A stretch of DNA of 64,000 bases from Tilletia caries (Eukaryota > Basidiomycota > Exobasidiomycetes > Tilletiales > Tilletiaceae): the NCBI GenBank assembly GCA_032718865.1, contig JALUTQ010000004.1:186001-250000 (forward strand), read 5' to 3'. The notes beneath the pieces were generated by a model. The model made no database searches and was not told where the DNA came from. It saw nothing but the letters and a program-made list of their open reading frames with translations. The position numbers and the translations under genes were made by a program. Of this stretch, positions 24,270-36,900 are shown one piece after another (the stretch's first letter is position 1; each line of letters starts with the position of its first letter).

Positions 24270-26959
24270 ATGCCCGACCCAAACATGGCCGCGCCCCTCA
24301 ACATCGCAGTCATGACCTCCGGCGGCGACTCCGCAGGCATGAACGCAGCCGTACGCGCCGTCGTCAAGATGGCCATCTACAACCGCTCCCGCGCCCACAT
24401 CATCCGAGAAGGCTGGCAAGGTCTCGTCAACGGCAACGACGCGTCCCCACAGTCCTCGCCCTCCACCACACAGTCAGACACCTTCATCCCTACCTACGGC
24501 CAGGGCGAGCTTCTCCGCGAGGGCGTCAGCGAGGCACAGGAGGAGTTGGGCTTGAAGGGACAGTACATCATCCCCGTCGGTTGGGACGACGTCCGCGGAT
24601 GGATGGACCAGGGCGGCACCCTTATTGGCACTGCACGCTGTGCCGCCTTCCGCGAGCGAGACGGTCGACTGCGTGCAGCACACAACCTCATCAAGGAAGG
24701 CATCGACGCTCTCTGCGTCTGCGGAGGCGATGGCTCCCTCACTGGTGCCGACCTACTCCGATCCGAGTGGTCCTCCTTACTCGACGAACTTCTCTCCTCG
24801 GGCAAGATCACCTCCGAACAGGCTTCTCGACATGCCCATCTCCGCATCGTGGGACTCGTAGGCTCCATCGATAACGACCTCGCCACGACTGATCTCACCA
24901 TTGGCGCCAGTACGGCCCTCACGCGGATCTGCGAGGCCGTCGATAGCATCTCCTCCACCGCCGCATCCCACTCCCGCGCCTTTGTCGTCGAAGTCATGGG
25001 ACGACACTGTGGCTGGCTCGCCCTCATGGCCGGCATCGCCACAGGCGCCGACTACGTCTTCGTCCCCGAGCGACCGCCGACAAGACTCGACTGGCAGGCC
25101 GAGCTGTGCGAAGTCGCCCAGGCCCATCGCGCATTGGGGAAGAGGAAGACCATCGTCATCGTGGCCGAGGGTGCGCTCGATCTCGAGTTGAACCCGATCA
25201 AGGCCGAGGCGATAAAGGACGTCCTTGCCAATGACCTCGGTCTCGATACCCGTGTGACCACCCTCGGACACGTCCAGCGCGGCGGCAAACCAGACGCAAA
25301 CGACCGAATCCTCGCCACCCTCCAAGGCGTCGAAGCAGTCAACGCCCTCCGCGAAGCCACCCCCACCACACCCTCGTACGTCATCGGGCTACGGGAGAAC
25401 AAGATCGAGCGGATCGAGCTGCAGCATGCGGTGCGCATGACGCAGCGCGTCGCGGCTGCGATTGGGGAGAAGAAGTTCGAGGAGGCGGTTGCGTTGAGGG
25501 ATGCGGAGTTCGCGGAGGGCTTGAAGGCTTTTGAGTTTATCAGTCGGATTGATGAGTCGAAGCGGATTCAGGAGGAGGGGAGGCGGATGAGGATCGCGAT
25601 CATGCAGTGAGTTGCCCTTCCCTCCCTCCCTCCCTCCCTCTCTTCCTCTTGAGATCATTTGAATTCTGATGTTCTGGCACCACATTGATCACAGCATCGG
25701 CGCACCCGCCGGAGGCATGAACGCCGCCACCCGAACCGCAGTCCGCTACTGCCTCGCCCGCGGACACACCCCGCTCGTGATCCACAACGGCTTCCCCGGC
25801 TTACTCGCCGACAACATCGCGCCCATCAACTGGCTCCGGGTCGACAACTGGACCACCCGCGGGGGGTCGGATCTCGGCACCAATCGGGTCACGCCTGATC
25901 TGGTGGAGGGTGGGCTGGAGCGGGTGGCGGGGAAGTTGGGGGAACATGGCGTCCAGGCCTTGTTGGTTGTCGGTGGCTTTGAGGCTTTTGTTGCTGTGAA
26001 GATATTGGGGGAGGGGAGGGAGAAGTATCCTGCTTTCAGGGTGAGTTTTCTTTATATATATTTTCCTCGCTAACTTCAATCGGCGGGCTCCATCTCATCT
26101 CTCCGATATTTCGCCAGATCCCAATCGTCGCGATCCCAGCAACGATCTCGAACAACGTCCCCCTGAACGAGTTCTCCCTCGGCTCCGACACCTCCCTGAA
26201 CGCGCTCGTGCAAGCGTGCGACGCGATCAAGCAATCCGCCTCAGCGTCCCGGAACCGGGTCTTCGTCGTCGAGACCCAGGGCGGGCAGTGTGGCTACATC
26301 GCGGTGATGGGTGCGCTGGCCGCGGGGGCTGTGCTGGTGTATACGCCGGAGGAAGGGATGGATCTGAAGGGGCTGGCGGGGGATGTGGAGTTTTTGAAGA
26401 GGAGGTTTTTGTTGGATGTTAAGGGGAGGAGTGAGGGCCGGCTTGTCATTCGGTGGGTTTCTATCCCTCTCCGCCGCCTCTCTTTGGGTCCTCGGGGGTC
26501 TTTTCTGTTGAGGGGACTAAAAACTGACATCCATACCCCCCCTTTCTGTGGGCTTCTTTTTGCAGGAGCGAAAAGGCGTCCCAGGTGTTCACGACGGAGG
26601 TGATCACGAACATCTTCAAGCAAGAGGGCAAACCCCTGTTCGACGCCCGCTCCGCCTCCCTCGGGCACACCCTCCAAGGCGGCGTGCCCACCCCGCTCGA
26701 CCGCGTCCGCGCGACCCGGCTCGCGCTCCGCTGCTGCGAATTCCTCGAACACCCGTCCTCTGCGCAGAGGGAGGCGAGCATCATTACGATTAGGGGGAAC
26801 GCGATTGAGTTCACGGGTGCGGGGGAGATGGCGAGGGGGGCGGATATGGAGAGGAGGAGGGGGAGGAAGGCTTGGTGGGCTGGGTTGAAGGGTCTGGCGG
26901 AGGTTTTGGGCGGGAGGACGGGGTTGGGTGGGAAGGATGGGACTTGGATTACCGGGTGA
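24270..26959 (+). CDS. PFK1: ATP-dependent 6-phosphofructokinase (fused two-half eukaryotic type)
   Basis: Four exons (24270-25606, 25695-26040, 26118-26452, 26566-26959), about 803 residues. The enzyme phosphorylates fructose 6-phosphate to fructose 1,6-bisphosphate, the committed cytosolic step of glycolysis. The N-terminal half has the catalytic elements: ATP loop [27 protein letters not shown], the GSIDND catalytic Asp motif, MGRHCGW substrate loop and LGHVQRGG. The C-terminal half repeats the fold ([54 protein letters not shown]) and, as in other eukaryotic enzymes, should be the allosteric half. Length is near the animal enzyme and lacks the long N-terminal extension of yeast subunits. 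Exon joins restore family motifs exactly (for example LVIRSEKAS). Confidence 0.96.
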
Positions 26960-27319
26960 TGGTTTGTTTCTCTCTTGGAGGACGTGAACCTTTGGTGCCC
27001 TGGGCCAGGAGGACCCCCCCAACCACTTCCTCTTCTCAGCTTCTCGTGCATACTACTCTCCTGTACCAGAAGAAGCGTTCGAGTTGCGTTCAATAGATCA
27101 AATTCATAGAAAGTACAGAGCTGTCCTGCCGCCCATCATGCCTTGCATGGACAGGAAGAAAGCCGTCTTCATGAAAGTGGCCTGTGCATCGACGACGACC
27201 ATCCTCGTGTCGCATGCATGCTCCGTCCCGCCCTCTTCTTCCCATCCATACACATCCACACCCTCTCCAGACCCACGCCCCTCCCCATCCCCCTCCACGC
27301 GCGCACTCTCACACGCACC
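26960..27319. other. intergenic spacer before the CCR4/NGL-like gene
   Basis: Tandem-gene spacer of 360 bases, CA/CT-rich close to the downstream ATG. No gene seen. Confidence 0.4.
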
Positions 27320-29619
27320 ATGCCCCCCTCCTCCAAACAAAAACAGATCCCAACCCCCGAACAGATCTCAGCCCTCCGCGCCGCGCGCGCGTCCAAACGA
27401 GCGCTCGAAGACGCGAAGAAGGAAGAGGCGTTCTTGGAGAGGAGGCGGAGGGAGAGGGAGGTTGTTGGGTTGGGGGAGGTGCCTGTTGATCAGGGTGGGA
27501 TGCGGTTGTTTTTTGGGAGGCAGTGGGCGCGGGTTGGTGGGCTGGAGGGGGAGGGGGAGGGGGGGAGGAGGGTTCGGATCGTCAGTTGGAAGTGAGTTTT
27601 GTTTCGTGCTTCTGTGTTTGTAGGGGAGGGTTTGGCCGACTGGACTCCCTTCCTCTCCCTTCCTCGTCCTGACCTTGCTACCCCCCTGTTCTTCTGCTCC
27701 CTTTTGCTTCCCTTCTTTCTCTGTCCCTTTCTTTGCAGCATTCTCGCCCAAGGTACGCCCCTCCCCCCTCCCCTCCTCCCACATTCATCTCTAACCCCTC
27801 CCTCCACACACACAGGCCTAATCCAACGCAAGCTCTTCCCCAACTCCGACGCTCTCAAATGGCGGGACCGCCAACCCGGGCTCAGCGCCGAACTGGTCGG
27901 GCACGCCTTTGATGTCGGCTGTCTGCAGGAGGTCGATCGGTTCGAGGTGCATTCTGAGACGCTGAGGTATCATGGGTATTCTTATGAGTGAGTGTTTTCT
28001 GGGGGGGGGGGGGGGGAAATCATTCACTTTCCGGGGGGTGGGGCTGACTTGCCTTTTCTGTTGGGTTTACATAGGTATCAGCGCGGCTATCGAGCGAAGA
28101 AACACGGACTTGCGATCGTATGGCGTACGATCCCGCGTCCCGGTGCACCCGGCGTCATCTTCGACCCTATACCCGCCGGTCGGGCCTTGCTCTACCTCGA
28201 CCACGCCTCCGTCAGCGGCAGCGACAGCGGCAGCAACACACAAACACGGACGGGCTGCTCGCGCGAGACGAGGAACATCGCGCTCTTCGTTGCGATCCGC
28301 TTCGCCTCCCCCTCTTCTTCTTCTGAGGAGGAGGAGGGGAAGGGTAAAGGGTTGATCGTCGCGACTACGCATACGTTCTGGCATCCCAAGCATTCGTACG
28401 AGCGCGCGCGGCAGGTTGGGGTTTTGATTCGTGAATTGGACCGGTTCAGACGGAGGGAGGGCGCAGAGTGGAATGGGTGGGATTGCGTCTTGGCCGGAGG
28501 TGAGTCCGCTCTCCATATCTCATCCCTTCGCTGGGGTGGGGGGAAGGGCCCGTCATCTCAACCGCTCTTGATTCCCCCCCAGACTTCAACGACCAACCTG
28601 ACTCAGCGACATACGAGCTCACCATCGCGCGCTCCCACCTGCGCCCCGTCGCCATCGAGGAAGTGGCCGAGTCGATGGTCGTCCATTCGAGCGTTGACGA
28701 GAAGCTGAACGCACCTCCCCTTGCTGGTGATGGGCGGGAGGAACGTAAGGTGGGCCTGGTGGAGATCACGTCGGAGGTGGGCGCTGTTGATGGGATGGGG
28801 ACTGTCGCTGCTGCGGAGGGTGCGCAGACGAAGAAGAAGAAGGAGGGTGTGGCGGTGGATGGGGTTGCTAAGCCTGTTCAGGAGGAAGAGGCCGACGAAG
28901 GGAACGATGAGGAAGAGCCGGATGAAGATGGCGAAGCCGAAGCCGAAGCCGAAGAGCACGAAGACCGTATCCTCAAAAACTGCCGACGCGCCCTACCCTC
29001 CGACGGCCTGCTCACCCTGAACGAACTCCGACGGCTGTACGACCTTTCCTCCCCACCGCCGTCCTCGCAAACCGAAGGTGCCGCGTACGACGCCTCGAGC
29101 TGTCCTGATCCGCGGGAAGGGTTTGATAATTCTCCGCGCGAAAAAGGGGAAGTCATCGGTCTTCGGAGCGCGTATGGATCTTTCTACAACCGTCTCCTAC
29201 CCACCTCAACCCCCTCGGCCTCGGTGGAAGGGGACAAAGACGGACTGGAAGCAGGCAACTTCTTCGGCTCCCCCTCCCGCGGGCGCGAACGGTGGAACGA
29301 CCCGGACTGGAAGGGCAGCGTACATGTGAACGACGGGTACGAGCCCATGTGGACGCTCTACTCAGCTTTGTTCAGTCTTACGCTTGATTACGTCTTTCTC
29401 TTTCCTCGGAATGCGCCTGCGCCGGCCCCGGCCCCGGCCCCTGCTACCAAGGAAGGACAGGGGGAGCGGGAGCAGGAGCGGGAGGGAAGGAGGCCGTTGT
29501 ATCCGGAGGTGACGGCGCTGTTGAGGACGCATCGGACGGAGGTGCTTCAGCCGGGTACGCCGCGGAAGGGCGTGAATGCTTCGGACCATGTCAAGATTGG
29601 GGCGGAGATCGTCATCTGA
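27320..29619 (+). CDS. CCR4/NGL-type endonuclease-exonuclease-phosphatase family RNA nuclease
   Basis: Five exons: 27320-27591, 27739-27752 (only 14 bases), 27816-27987, 28075-28499, 28583-29619; about 639 residues. The join across the microexon creates the family start motif VSWNILAQGLIQRKLFP. Further motifs are CLQEVD (metal-binding Glu), KKHGLAIVW, TTHTFWHP, AGDFND, LTLDYVF and the final catalytic SDH, so the Mg2+-dependent nuclease fold looks complete. The context LKWRDR...AFDVGCLQEVDRFE is closest to yeast Ngl2/Ngl1, which act in rRNA 3' processing, rather than to Ccr4, and the leucine-rich repeats of Ccr4 are absent. A Lys/Glu-rich insert (28740-28960) separates the DFN and DYVF motifs. 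The specific substrate is inference. Confidence 0.88.
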
Positions 29620-29995
29620 TTCCCATTGAATACCGACAGTAATCTATCATCCAGGAACGGAAATTCAGACACCTCCCATTCATTGGACGTCCAGCGCTTT
29701 CCCCTTTCAGGCTGTGGGGGATGGGATCGGTATACTGCGAGTTGGATAATGTAAGATTGGCCTTAGGAATCAGGTGGGAAGAGGGACGAAGCAGAAGGGA
29801 GACCGGAAGGCGAGCGAGCGAGAGAAGAGAAGAGAAGATAGGCTTGCTTCTGTAAAGAGATGGGTTCGATGAAGGTGTACGACAAAGACTAAGACTTGAG
29901 AGAGAAACGCAGGGCAGGACGGGGGGGTGCAAGAAGTGTTCGAGCGAAAAAAAAAGGAAAAGATGAGGAAAACCAAGGGGGGTACCAAATGCTCA
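29620..29995. other. short intergenic region between convergent genes
   Basis: 376 bases between two tail-to-tail stop codons, with purine-rich stretches near 29810-29840 and 29945-29960. No gene seen. Confidence 0.4.
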
Positions 29996-31656
29996 TCAAA
30001 CCCTGCCCAACCTCGCCCTAACAACAGCCAACGCCTCCCTCGCAGCCCCCAACGCCTCCTCAGGCCCCTCCCCAACCAACCGGCCCAAAGCGTCCTCCGT
30101 ACCCCTGGCCACCTTCAACCCCGCCCCCGCGGCCTCCCCCGAGGTGACGAGCTGGACAAGAACAGCAGCATTCGACGCAAAATGCGGCGGCATCCTCGCG
30201 TCCCTCCGGCCCAGGACGACGTCGAGCATGGATAAAGCCGAGGGGCGCGGGGCTGTTAGGATGCTTGATGCCGACGGGCGCGGGCGGAGCGGGGTCGTGG
30301 ACCGGCGGGGGGCTTGGACTGCGGGCGTGGGCGTGGGCGTGGGCTCGGTCGGGGCTGGGCCTGGGCCTGGGCCTGGGCCGAGGGGACTTCGACTTGGGTT
30401 TGTGGAAGAGGAAGCTGTAGGACCGGGTGCGAGGCCGGCTTGGACGTACGCTTCTGCGGTGCTCTGTCTTCTCGGACCTGGACCGGGCGCGAGCAAACCT
30501 CCGTCCTCCCCGGCTGCGTTCCCAGCATGGGGAGAAGAGGACGAGCTCACATTGGCCGTCTCGGTGCGGAGGAGGTCCGATACAGGTCCCGCGCGGGGTG
30601 CGGGTGCCGTCACCACAGGCGCTGCTGCCGGGACCGACCCGGGCTCCGAAGCAGCAGCAGAAGTCGAAGTTGAAGTTGAAGAAGGAGGGGGAGGAGCGAC
30701 GAACGACTCCGGCTCGGCCATAATGACCTCCTGCGCCCCCTCACCCTCTCCCAACATCATCCCCTGCCCCTGCCCCTGCGCCGAAGCACCCATCTCCATC
30801 CCCACCCCACCACCAGAAGCAGACCCAACCGAGTCCCCACTCCCAGCCTCAGCAACAAGCGCCTCCGCCACGCCCCTCGCGCTCCCCTCCCCCTCCGACG
30901 CGAGCAGTGTGAGCGCCACGACGCCCTCGTTCACCAGGACGGGGTATTTACCCGCCGAGCGGAGCATGCGTGCTAAGGCCGTGCGGACGCGGTGCGCTGT
31001 GTTGCTTGTGGGGGAGCTTAGCGCTGTTCGGGCGCGTGGGATTTGGGTCGAGGAGGGAGAGGAGGTGGGGTGGGGGGAGGCCCAGAGCGCTTTGATGATG
31101 TAGACTAGGACGCGGGTACCTTCCATCCGCACGGGTACGTCCTCCGTCTCTTCCACGAGCGCCAACAACTTCTCCAAAGCCTCCCCTTCACCTTCACCTT
31201 CTCCCACCCCCCCTTCGTCTCCAGCCTGCTCCTCCCCGTCCTGACCCTCTTGCTGTCGAGAACCAAGGACAACCTCAACAGCACACCCACTCTCCCCCCT
31301 ACACAAATGCTTCAAAAGGCCCACAGCGACAAACTGGACCTGCTGAATATTCCCCTTCACATCCAAATAACCGCCCCGCGCCACACGACTGATCAATCCC
31401 AGTCTGCCGATCGTCGCCTTGTTGCTCGGCGGGATGGAGAGGTTCTTGAGGAGCGAGAGCACGGAATGGGCCAGTTTTCTTGAGGGCGCTGTTGGTGGTG
31501 TTGGTGTGGAAGCGGAGGAGGAGGAGGGGAGGGGCAGGAGGGAGACGAGGAAGGGGGCTAGGTCGTGTTGCTTGACGAGGGCGATGCAGTGCGAGTCTGC
31601 CCAAAGTTTTTCCCCCCCAAAAGAACACTCCAGTCAGTTCAGTTAAATCATAGAGA

Positions 31657-31698
<42 letters not shown>

Positions 31699-33648
31699 CT
31701 CACCCTTGCGCGCCAAATTGCCCATAGCAAGCAACGCCGTACTCTGCAACTCATCCTCCCTACCCGCACCCTCAGCACCCAGCACACCCTCACCCACGAC
31801 TTTCTCCGGCTTCATCCACCCCTTCAACATATCGACAAACCATCCACTCCCCCCTCCCCCTCCGCCTTCTACCGCGGACTCAACAAAAAGCGCCTCCATA
31901 CATCCATCATCAGCCACGAGCTCGACGAGCACACGGGCAAGGATGGTCTTGCAGCGTGCGAAGGAGGTAGCAGCTGCGCGCAAGAGGGCGCCTGCGCTTG
32001 TGCCCGGGTCGAGGTTACTCTCCGTGGAACTCGGAGTCGGGATCGGGATGGGAGCAGATGAGGCGGAGACGGAGACGGAGGAGGTGGAGGAGGCACTGCG
32101 TTGTGCTGCTGCTGCTAGGAGGGGCGCGTGTCCCCGTTCGAGGAAGTGCATCAGGATGGCGAGCGGGCATGACGAGGACGGTTGATGATCTGCGGATGAT
32201 GTCGGGAGGGAGGGCGTCCGCGTCGGTGTCGTGCTCACGTCCTCTCCCTCTCCCTCTTCCTTCGAGGATGTCTTGGTGCTGAGGGAAGAAGCAAGGCTGT
32301 CAAGCCATTTCGCAAGGGCAGGTCCTTCGGGCGCATCAGACCACGGCGCACTCCCCATCGCATCCCTCTCCAACATCTTCTTCCGAATCGCACCTCCCGC
32401 ATCCACATCCACATCCGCATTCACATCCAGCTGTCCACTACCATGCTCCTCCTCCTGCTGCTGCTGCTGTTGTTGTTGCTCGCCGTGCTCGCCACCAACA
32501 GCGCCGACGGCCTTCTCGAGCAGCTGGACTGCGTTCTGGAGGAGTTCGACGTCCGTGCTGACGAGGGAGAGACGTGCGTCTTCATCTGCTGCTAGGGCGC
32601 GTGCTAGTGCTTGTGGGAATGCAGAGGAGGAAGAGGAGGAAGAAGGGGGAGAGGAGAGGAAGGCTGCGAGGGGTAGGATGAGTGCTGAGAGGGGTAGGTT
32701 TGAGGCTACTACGTCTGGGTTGATCTCTCCCTCTGGTTCGTCGTTGTCGTCATCGTCATCGTCATGGTCACCGTGATCGTGAACGTGGTGCTCGTCTTCT
32801 TCTTGCTGTGCAGAGCGATCGTCGGTGGAGTTCCCATTGGGCAGTGTGGGATTTTGGTTGTCGTCAGTATCAGGCTCGTCAGGTGCAGGCGGTGGCTGTC
32901 GATCGGAGCAGATGTCGATGAGGACCTGATTGGCCCAGGAGGCGATACTAGCGCGAACCTGCAACTGCTCGAGGGCATCCTCGCCATCTACGTCATGCTG
33001 CCCGCCGTGGAAGCCTGCGATGGCGAGTGCGGGATGGGGAGCGTTGCTTGCCGGTGATAGGAGAGCGGAGACGGCGTTGAGCGGGTAGATGGCGGGCGAG
33101 TAGGAGAGATGTGCGAGGATGGGGATGGCGTGTGGGATTTCTCGGAGAGCGATGCGGGTGTGTTGGTGTGCGAGTTGGATGTTGAGGAGTGCGCCTACGG
33201 CTGTGCGGAGGAGTTGTAGGTCGGGGGTGGTCGTTGCTGAGAGTGTTGTTGAGAGGAAGGCGATGAGGGTGTGTGGAGCGTGTGCGTTGAGGAGTGCGTC
33301 TCGATTGTGTGGTGAGTCGATGGCGAGGTTTGCGATGAGTCTGAGGATGTGCAGCTGTGGGCGTGGCGGAGTGGGAGTGGGAGTGGGAGTGGGAGTGAGA
33401 GTGAGAGTGAGGAGATCGACGGTTGCTGTGATGAACGCGGTGGATGTTCCGAGGGCGTGTCTGAGTGGGGCAGCGTCGTGTGAGCGGAGGGTGTCTGCGA
33501 TTGGCTTGAGGGTCTGTGTGATTGGATCCTCGGCTGTGGCTGTGGCTGTGGCTGTGGCTGTGGCTGATGGGGATGGGGTGGGCAGGCCAGCCAGCGAGGC
33601 TTCGTGGGCGAGAGTCTTCAGCAGCGCACTGATCGAAGGAGCGCTCAT
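29996..33648 (-). CDS. armadillo-repeat protein, RAP1GDS1/SmgGDS-like
   Basis: Two exons on the minus strand (33648-31704 and 31596-29996), about 1181 residues. The Met at 33648 is chosen because sequence upstream is an AGA/AGC-repeat leader with an acceptor-like CTGCAG just before it. Helical armadillo-like repeats run through the N-terminal half (HILRLIANLAIDSPHNRDALL; LLRTAVGALLNIQLAHQHTR). The strongest motif spans the intron: TALLAMGNLARK joined to DSHCIALVKQ, then KLAHSVLSLLKNLSIPPSNK, which matches SmgGDS repeats. SmgGDS proteins bind prenylated Ras/Rho-family GTPases and promote their folding or nucleotide exchange; that role is inferred. Acidic/His and polyGln inserts lie near 32460-32790, and the C-terminal third before the last helices is a Gly/Pro/Ala-rich linker. 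The intron contains a (GA)n repeat. Confidence 0.78.
31651..31693 (+). repeat. (GA)n microsatellite in the RAP1GDS1-like intron
   Basis: About 20 GA units lie within the 107-base intron (31597-31703), close to the donor on the transcribed minus strand, where it reads (CT)n. Confidence 0.9.
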
Positions 33649-33925
33649 CGTCTGCAGCACAGAGAGAGCGTCAGCAGCAGCAGAAGCAGAAGCAGAAGCA
33701 GAGAGTAAGAGAGAGAGAGAGACACTCACTCAGGATTGCAGGGACAACGTCGATGTCGAGAAGCAGAGAAGGAGAGCAGCGCTAAGCAGCCTTCTTATGA
33801 GCTGCACAGCCACCTCATCATTCCATCAGTCTCACAGATTAGATTAGATAACTAACAAACATTCTCCTCCTCATTCTCATTCTCATTCTCACTCTCCCCT
33901 CTCTCCACCACGCACGGCCGCAGGG

Positions 33926-36900
33926 ATGAGCACGCGCGCCTCGTCATCGACAGCGACAGCGACAGCGACAGCAGGCTCGACCTCGCTCACCACCGCAACC
34001 GCATTCGCATCCCTCACCCCCGCAGACATCGTCTTCTTCGACAACATCATCGCAACAACAGCACCGGGTCCAGCCGAGTTCGCCACCCTCAAGCACGCCT
34101 ACCAGCAAGCCACTTCTTCTCATACAGAAACAGAAAGCCCACATCGATGGAACACCCTCCTCAGCCTCGTACAGGTCAGGGGCAGGACATGGCATGAACG
34201 ATGGGATGCGGTCCGCTTGTCCCTCGGCTTACATCCGCTCCCGTCCTCACCCTCGGCTTCCTCTTCCTCTTCTCTACGCTCACCTTCAGCTTCAGCCTCA
34301 TCCACAGGCGCCCACTCAGAAACAAGACGGCACGACGCCTCTCCATCGCGCGTACACTTCACCCCTACGGCACGACAGCGCACGCTCGACACCCTTACTG
34401 CACGCGCTGGTTCACTCGCACTCGCTGCGGCCTCATCAGCATCAGCAGGCGGAGCGCGCACACCACGACAGACACAGAAACAGCCACAGTCACAGGAACA
34501 GGACACAGACGATGATCTCTTCGCACAAGATAGCGACGACGACGACGACGACTACGAATACCAGCCGCCCACCCGTCCAAGACAGCCAACAACACCAGCC
34601 TCAGCATCAACCACCGCTCGCACACGCACACCAGCAACAGCACGCAGCACCAGCGGAAAAGCAGTCCTCGCAGACCTCATCCGCGCCGTAAAGAGCATAT
34701 CAATAGACAACCAAAACCAAGCCTCCAATAACAACTCAGCCACACCAGCACCCTCCCGCAAACGGCCATCCTTACGATCCTCCCATGCCGAGCTCTCCCG
34801 CGACGACGGCGACCAAGATGCCGATGCCGATGATTCCCTCATCCTACCCCCCGCACGCGCAGCCCGGATCGAGCGCAATAAACACCTCGCGACCAACCCG
34901 CCGCCACACCCACATCTATCAGCCCACATCGCATCCGTCGTCCAACGCGCCCGTGCCGAGCGCGAAGCCTTACGCCATCAACACTCCCCGATGGACAACG
35001 AGGTATTGGCAGGTGCGAAGGAGAAGGAGATCGAGGAGAACGCAGCAGCGGACGAATATGCTCGACGGGTCCTGCTCATCAAATCCCTCGCCTGGTGGCT
35101 TACCCAAACCAGACGTTCCTTCGCACGCCAAACGCACGTATCCAACATGCACAAAAACCTACTCCTCCGCCGCGTCCTCTCCCACTGGATCACCCTGTCC
35201 CACACTCGTCGAGCGGAGGAAGAGCGAGCGGCGCGGATCGACCAGGTCAGAGTCATCGTGACTGCCTGGAACGGCTGGATGGAGAAAGTTCGGGGTAGAT
35301 GGAGCACGAAGAAGGAAGAACGACGGGAAGCGATCCGAACCGCTTTTAAAGGCGTCGTACACCTTCGAGGCAAGAACGCCCTCACCCTCGCCCTCAAGAC
35401 GTGGAAGGAGAAATACGACAGCCGTCTAGCGGACGCCGTCCGGCGGGAACACCTCCAACGCGGCGCACTCGCACTCTGGACTCTCGCTGCGTCTAAGATG
35501 GCGTCCTTGCATGCCATTGAGGATCGGATTGTGCAGCGGAGGGAGAAGGGGAGGAAGAGGGAGCTTTGGGTCCTTTGGAAGGTTCGGGTCAGGGAGGCGG
35601 AGTGGGAGCGTAGGGAGAGGGGCAGGAGGAAGAGGGCTCTTTGGGAGTGGTGGAAGAAAGCTGCGTGAGTCTCCTCCCCCCTACTCTCTCTTTTGCTTTT
35701 CGGATGGTGCTGACCCCCCCCCCCCGCTACTATGGTATCGGCAGGATGCTCAACAACATGGCCTCCATCCTCGAACGACACCGCCTCCTCCAATCCTCCC
35801 TCTCCTCCTGGCTCCGCGCCCACACCCACCACGTCCACCTCGCCCACTCCCACGCAGTCTTCACCCGGCGCTCCCTCCGCTCCCTCAAGAAACGCACCCT
35901 CGCACAATGGGCAACCGCGCTGGATGCACTGCGGGAGAAAGAGGAGGAAGCGTTGAGGTTCAGGGTCGGGAGCGATCTAGCCCACTTGAGGAGGTGTATG
36001 GCTCTGTGGATGGGCCGGGAGCGGGAGATGTTATTCCGCCGCGTGAGTGAGGGAAGGAGCGTATCCTCCGCCTGGGGATACTGGAGGAAGACACTCGTCG
36101 AGCGCGAGGGCAGGTACGAGCTCCAGGAGTCAATCCTAACCGAGCGCGTCCGGCTCGGCACACTGAAGACCGGCTGGACCGCACTCGTGTCAGCCTTCAC
36201 CCTCCAGAACGCACTAGGCACCGCAGCGGACGCCCTAGCGCGCAAGGTCTCCGTCGAGCGAGCGTTCGCGAAGTGGCGCGCTGTTGGGAGGAGGAGGGAG
36301 GCGGAGTGGGCGGAGGCGGAGGAGAGGGATACGAAGGTGCTTGTGGAGGGGGCGTGGAGTACGTGGGTCGAGAGGAGGAGGGGGAAGGTGTTGGAGAGGA
36401 TGGAGAGGGGGAGGCAGGAGGGTTTGATGAGGTCTGCTTTTGCAGGTATGTTCTTCCCTCAACTCCCATTATCCATGTAAACCCGCTTCGTCCACTAACC
36501 CCCCTCCCCCTTCTTACAGCCTGGAAAGCCCAAACAACCCAAAAACAAAGCCTCCGCCTCGCCGAAATCCGCGCCCGCACACACGACGCCGCCCTCACCC
36601 AACGCCACTTCCTCCACCGCTGGACGTCCCGCATCATCAAGGTGCGGAACGAGTACTACGACGCGGGCGTGCGGGCGGATGGGAAGTTGAAGCGGGCCGC
36701 GTGGGTCCGGTGGAAGGATGTGCTTGTGGCGCATGGGGAGATGGTTGGCCTTGTAGAGTGTTTTCGGGAGGTTAAGGCGCAGGGTGAGTCCCCTTCCTTC
36801 CTTCATTGCCCTCTCTAGGATATACTGACCACCCCTTTGTGGCCAACAGAACAACTTGCGCGCACGTTCGACACCTGGTTCGACCGGACGTACGCCTCGC

